From Nocardia asteroides (GTDB taxonomy: Bacteria; Actinomycetota; Actinomycetes; Mycobacteriales; Mycobacteriaceae), in NCBI RefSeq assembly GCF_021183625.1, contig NZ_CP089214.1, positions 2,170,001 through 2,234,000 of the forward strand: 64,000 nt of DNA. Direction: 5' to 3'. How positions within the stretch are numbered: position 1 is the stretch's first letter; each line of letters opens with the position of its first letter. Under the pieces are notes generated by a model, which saw only the letters and a list, made by a program, of their open reading frames with translations, was not told where the DNA came from and made no database searches. A program made the translations under genes and the position numbers. Below, piece by piece: positions 61,590 to 64,000 of this stretch.

Positions 61590-63866
61590 TCAGGATTTCG
61601 CCAGGTACTCCAGGCGCTCGCCGTCGACGGCGGCGCGCATCATGGCCGCCAGGCCGGGGTGCGCGTCGAGGCCGGGATCCTCCGCCACCACCGCGCGCGC
61701 GAAATCCTTCGCCGCGCTGATCGTTTCGAGATCGTCGAGGAGCGAGAGCAACCGCAGCGAGCGCGCGGTCCCGCTCTGCGCGGAGCCGAGCACGTCGCCC
61801 TCGCGGCGCTGCTTCAGGTCGAGCACCGCCAGCTCGAAACCGTCGGTGGTGGCGGCGACCGCCTCCAGCCGGGCCATCGCGGTCCCGCCCGGCGCGGCAT
61901 CGGTGACCAGCAGGCACAGGCTCGCGTGCGCGCCGCGGCCGATCCGCCCGCGCAGCTGGTGCAGCTGGCTGACGCCGAACCGGTCGGCATCCAGGATCAC
62001 CATGACGGTGGCGTTCGGCACGTCCACCCCGACCTCGACCACGGTGGTGCAGACCAGCACGTCCACGCTGCCCGCGTTGAAGGCCCGCATCACCTCGTCC
62101 TTCTCGTCCGCGGGCAGCCTGCCGTGCAGCAGCCCGACCCGGAGCCCGGCCAGCGCACCGCCCCGCAGCTCCTCGTAGACGTCGAGCACCGCCTGCGTGT
62201 TCGGCGGCTCCTTCTCGGCGGCCTTCCCCTTCTTCGGCTTCGCGGGGTGTTTCCCACCCTCGCCCCGCCCGTCGTCGTCCCCGATCCGCGAACACACCAC
62301 ATACGCCTGCCGCCCGGCCCGAACCTCCTCGGTGATCCGCTCCCAGGCCCGGTGCACCCAGCCGGGGTGCTGCCTGCGCGGCACCACCCTGGAGGCGATG
62401 GGCGAGCGGCCGCGGGGCAGCTCGGTGAGCGTGGAGGTCTCCAGGTCGCCGAGCGTGGTCATGGCGATGGTGCGCGGGATCGGGGTCGCGGTCATCACCA
62501 GCAGGTGCGGGCTGATGCCGCCCCTGGCCTTGGCGCGCAGCGCGTCCCGCTGCTCGACGCCGAAGCGGTGCTGCTCGTCCACCACCACCATGCCGAGGTC
62601 GAAGAACTCCACCGCGTCCTGGATCAGCGCGTGCGTGCCGATCACGATCCCGGCCTCGCCGGTGACCGCGGCCAGCAGCGCCGCCTTGCGCGCCGCGGCA
62701 GGCATCGAGCCGGTGAGCAGCACCACCCGGGTGGCGTGCTCGGCCGCGCCGAGCTCACCCGCGGCCGCGAGCTCGCCGAGCATGGCGCGCAGCGAGCGGT
62801 GGTGCTGCGCGGCGAGGACCTCGGTGGGGGCGAGCAGGGCGCACTGCTTGCCCGCGTCGACGACCTGCAGCATCGCGTGCAACGCGACGATGGTCTTGCC
62901 GGAGCCGACCTCGCCCTGCAGCAGGCGGTGCGTGGGGCGCTCCCGGCCCAGATCGGCGGAGATCTCGTCGATCACCTGCCGCTGCCCGGCGGTCAGCTCG
63001 AAGGGCAGCTTCGCGGCGAAGGCGGCGGCGATGCCGTCCCGGCGCGGCGGGCAGGGGTGCGCGGTGCGGCCCTCGACCTCGTGCCTGCGCTCGGCGAGCA
63101 CCAGCTGCAGCGCCAGCGCCTCGTCGAAGCGCAGCCGGTCCCTGGCGCGGTCGATGTCGGCGCGGTGCTCGGGCAGGTGGATGAGGCGCAGCGCCTCGGT
63201 GATCTCCAGCAGGCCGCGCTCCGCGCGCACCGGCTCGGGCAGCGGGTCGTCCAGCGGGTCGAGCTGCTCGAGCACCTGCCGGACGCAGGCGAGCAGGTCC
63301 CAGCTCTGCACCTTCGCGGTCGCCGGGTAGACCGGGACGAACTCGCGCTCGAAGAACGCGGTGTCGACGCCATCGGCGCCCTGCGCGCTGCGCGCCAGCC
63401 CGGCCAGGTCACCCGCGCCGCGCACGGTGGTCAGGGCGGCGGGCTCGTCCTCCTCCGGCAGGATCAGGTAGCCGGGGTGGTTCAGGCTCCACTGGCCCGG
63501 CCGCCAGTAGTTGACGGTGCCCGACATCATGGCCCGCACCCCCTGCTTCACCGCGTACTTGACCTTGTCGCCGTTGAAGAAGGTGACGTCGACCGGGCGG
63601 CCCGAGCCGGTGTCGAGCGCGACCTTGAGCAGCGAGCCGCGGCGGTTGCGCATGGGCCGCAGGTCGGCCTTGGTGATCCGGCCGATCACGGTGACGTGCG
63701 CGCCGTCCTCCGGCTCCTCCTCGGTGAGCGGCTGGCCCTGGGTGGCGTAGCGCAGCGGGTAGTGCCGGAGCAGGTCCTCCGCCGTCCGCATGTCGAAGGC
63801 GTCGGCCAGCGAATCCGCCGCCTTCACGCCGAGCAGGTGATCGAGCCGATCGCCGAGTGTCGCCAT
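61590..63866 (-). CDS. recG: ATP-dependent DNA helicase RecG
   Basis: 758-aa branch-migration helicase for stalled forks. An OB-type wedge domain (VTVIGRITKADLRPMRNRRG) precedes helicase motif I GEVGSGKTIVALHAML, the DEQH box VVVDEQHRFGVEQR, LVMTATPIPRTIAM, and motif VI LHQLRGRIGRGAHASLCLL (in sections). A Lys/Pro-rich insertion (GGKHPAKPKKGKAAEKEPP) lies in the second RecA lobe at about residue 540. ATG 63866 starts 3 nt after the DAK2 stop; GGAG lies 8 nt upstream. Confidence 0.96.
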   Translation of the reverse strand: MATLGDRLDHLLGVKAADSLADAFDMRTAEDLLRHYPLRYATQGQPLTEEEPEDGAHVTVIGRITKADLRPMRNRRGSLLKVALDTGSGRPVDVTFFNGDKVKYAVKQGVRAMMSGTVNYWRPGQWSLNHPGYLILPEEDEPAALTTVRGAGDLAGLARSAQGADGVDTAFFEREFVPVYPATAKVQSWDLLACVRQVLEQLDPLDDPLPEPVRAERGLLEITEALRLIHLPEHRADIDRARDRLRFDEALALQLVLAERRHEVEGRTAHPCPPRRDGIAAAFAAKLPFELTAGQRQVIDEISADLGRERPTHRLLQGEVGSGKTIVALHAMLQVVDAGKQCALLAPTEVLAAQHHRSLRAMLGELAAAGELGAAEHATRVVLLTGSMPAAARKAALLAAVTGEAGIVIGTHALIQDAVEFFDLGMVVVDEQHRFGVEQRDALRAKARGGISPHLLVMTATPIPRTIAMTTLGDLETSTLTELPRGRSPIASRVVPRRQHPGWVHRAWERITEEVRAGRQAYVVCSRIGDDDGRGEGGKHPAKPKKGKAAEKEPPNTQAVLDVYEELRGGALAGLRVGLLHGRLPADEKDEVMRAFNAGSVDVLVCTTVVEVGVDVPNATVMVILDADRFGVSQLHQLRGRIGRGAHASLCLLVTDAAPGGTAMARLEAVAATTDGFELAVLDLKQRREGDVLGSAQSGTARSLRLLSLLDDLETISAAKDFARAVVAEDPGLDAHPGLAAMMRAAVDGERLEYLAKS

Positions 63867-63869
63867 TGT

Positions 63870-64000
63870 CTACTCCACACCTATCTGCACCAGGTCCTCC
63901 GGCTGCCCGCCGGTGTAGACCGCGACCTCGATTCCGGAGAATCGCTCCTCGATATGCCCGGTCAGCGCGGCGGCCAGCCCGTCCGGGGCCGCCGCGCCCA
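63870..64000 (-). CDS. DAK2/FakA-like protein, C-terminal end (edge)
   Basis: The last 42 codons are visible. The ending GIEVAVYTGGQPEDLVQIGVE (in sections) is the conserved C terminus of DAK2-domain/YloV-type proteins, such as the fatty-acid kinase FakA and mycobacterial neighbours of recG. The stop is 3 nt before recG, so both are in one operon. The main part lies beyond the window. Confidence 0.8.
   Translation of the reverse strand, partial: GAAAPDGLAAALTGHIEERFSGIEVAVYTGGQPEDLVQIGVE

Overview
The window is about 72% GC DNA with GTG and ATG starts, dense minus-strand gene packing and 1-4 bp start/stop overlaps. The housekeeping gene content and order match the mycobacterial/nocardial chromosome, so this is chromosomal DNA of a mycolic-acid actinobacterium, most likely Nocardia or a close relative. 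The conserved backbone, almost all on the minus strand, reads: DUF2469 (edge)-rnhB-lepB-rplS; trmD-rimM-khpA-rpsP; amidohydrolase-ffh; glnD-glnB-amt-ftsY; smc; acyP-osmC; mutM-rnc-rpmF-DUF177-sepIVA; coaD-rsmD-pyc; recG-DAK2 (edge). I saw no tRNA, rRNA, CRISPR array, insertion sequence or phage gene.

Accessory modules sit between these blocks. (i) 5.5-9.8 kb: two acyl-CoA ligases divergent from a RamA-like GAF-LuxR regulator, followed by a PQQ-like lipoprotein gene that carries a frameshift right after its lipobox. (ii) 23-25.3 kb: DUF2237, a TetR repressor with a C-terminal cysteine cluster, and a divergent NmrA-type gene, with a near-perfect 26-bp palindrome between the last two. (iii) 29.3-34.5 kb: osmC-acyP-DUF1190-like-ATP-grasp-DUF350, a set that recalls the E. 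coli YgiB/YgiC and YjfL/YjfM/YjfC genes, followed by a separately promoted DUF1707 membrane protein. (iv) 34.5-43 kb: a divergent kdpDE / kdpFABC potassium locus with three predicted micro-proteins and paired 11-bp-spaced repeats that look like KdpE sites. (v) 43-46.5 kb: a GT4 glycosyltransferase and a glycogen-debranching-type glucosidase, with a 59-codon Cys-containing gene behind them. (vi) 46.7-51.1 kb: a winged-helix protein, a membrane-anchored PstS-like protein, a PHP phosphoesterase and a second RibD/DHFR-like reductase.

Regulatory signals are legible. amt-glnB is preceded by a four-box GlnR-type site and is separated from glnD by two GC-rich hairpins. A RamA-like gene lies next to acyl-CoA ligases and a RamB-like gene lies next to pyc, so both arms of a corynebacterial-style acetate control system are in the window. 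Several genes without a Shine-Dalgarno (lepB, tex, DUF2237, coaD, pyc, ramB, perhaps rnhB) have a TANNNT-like box 6-8 nt upstream of the start codon, the pattern of leaderless mRNAs.

Most starts were chosen from Shine-Dalgarno position, overlap with the upstream stop codon, or alignment with remembered family N termini. All functional calls come from reading the sequence; no search was run.
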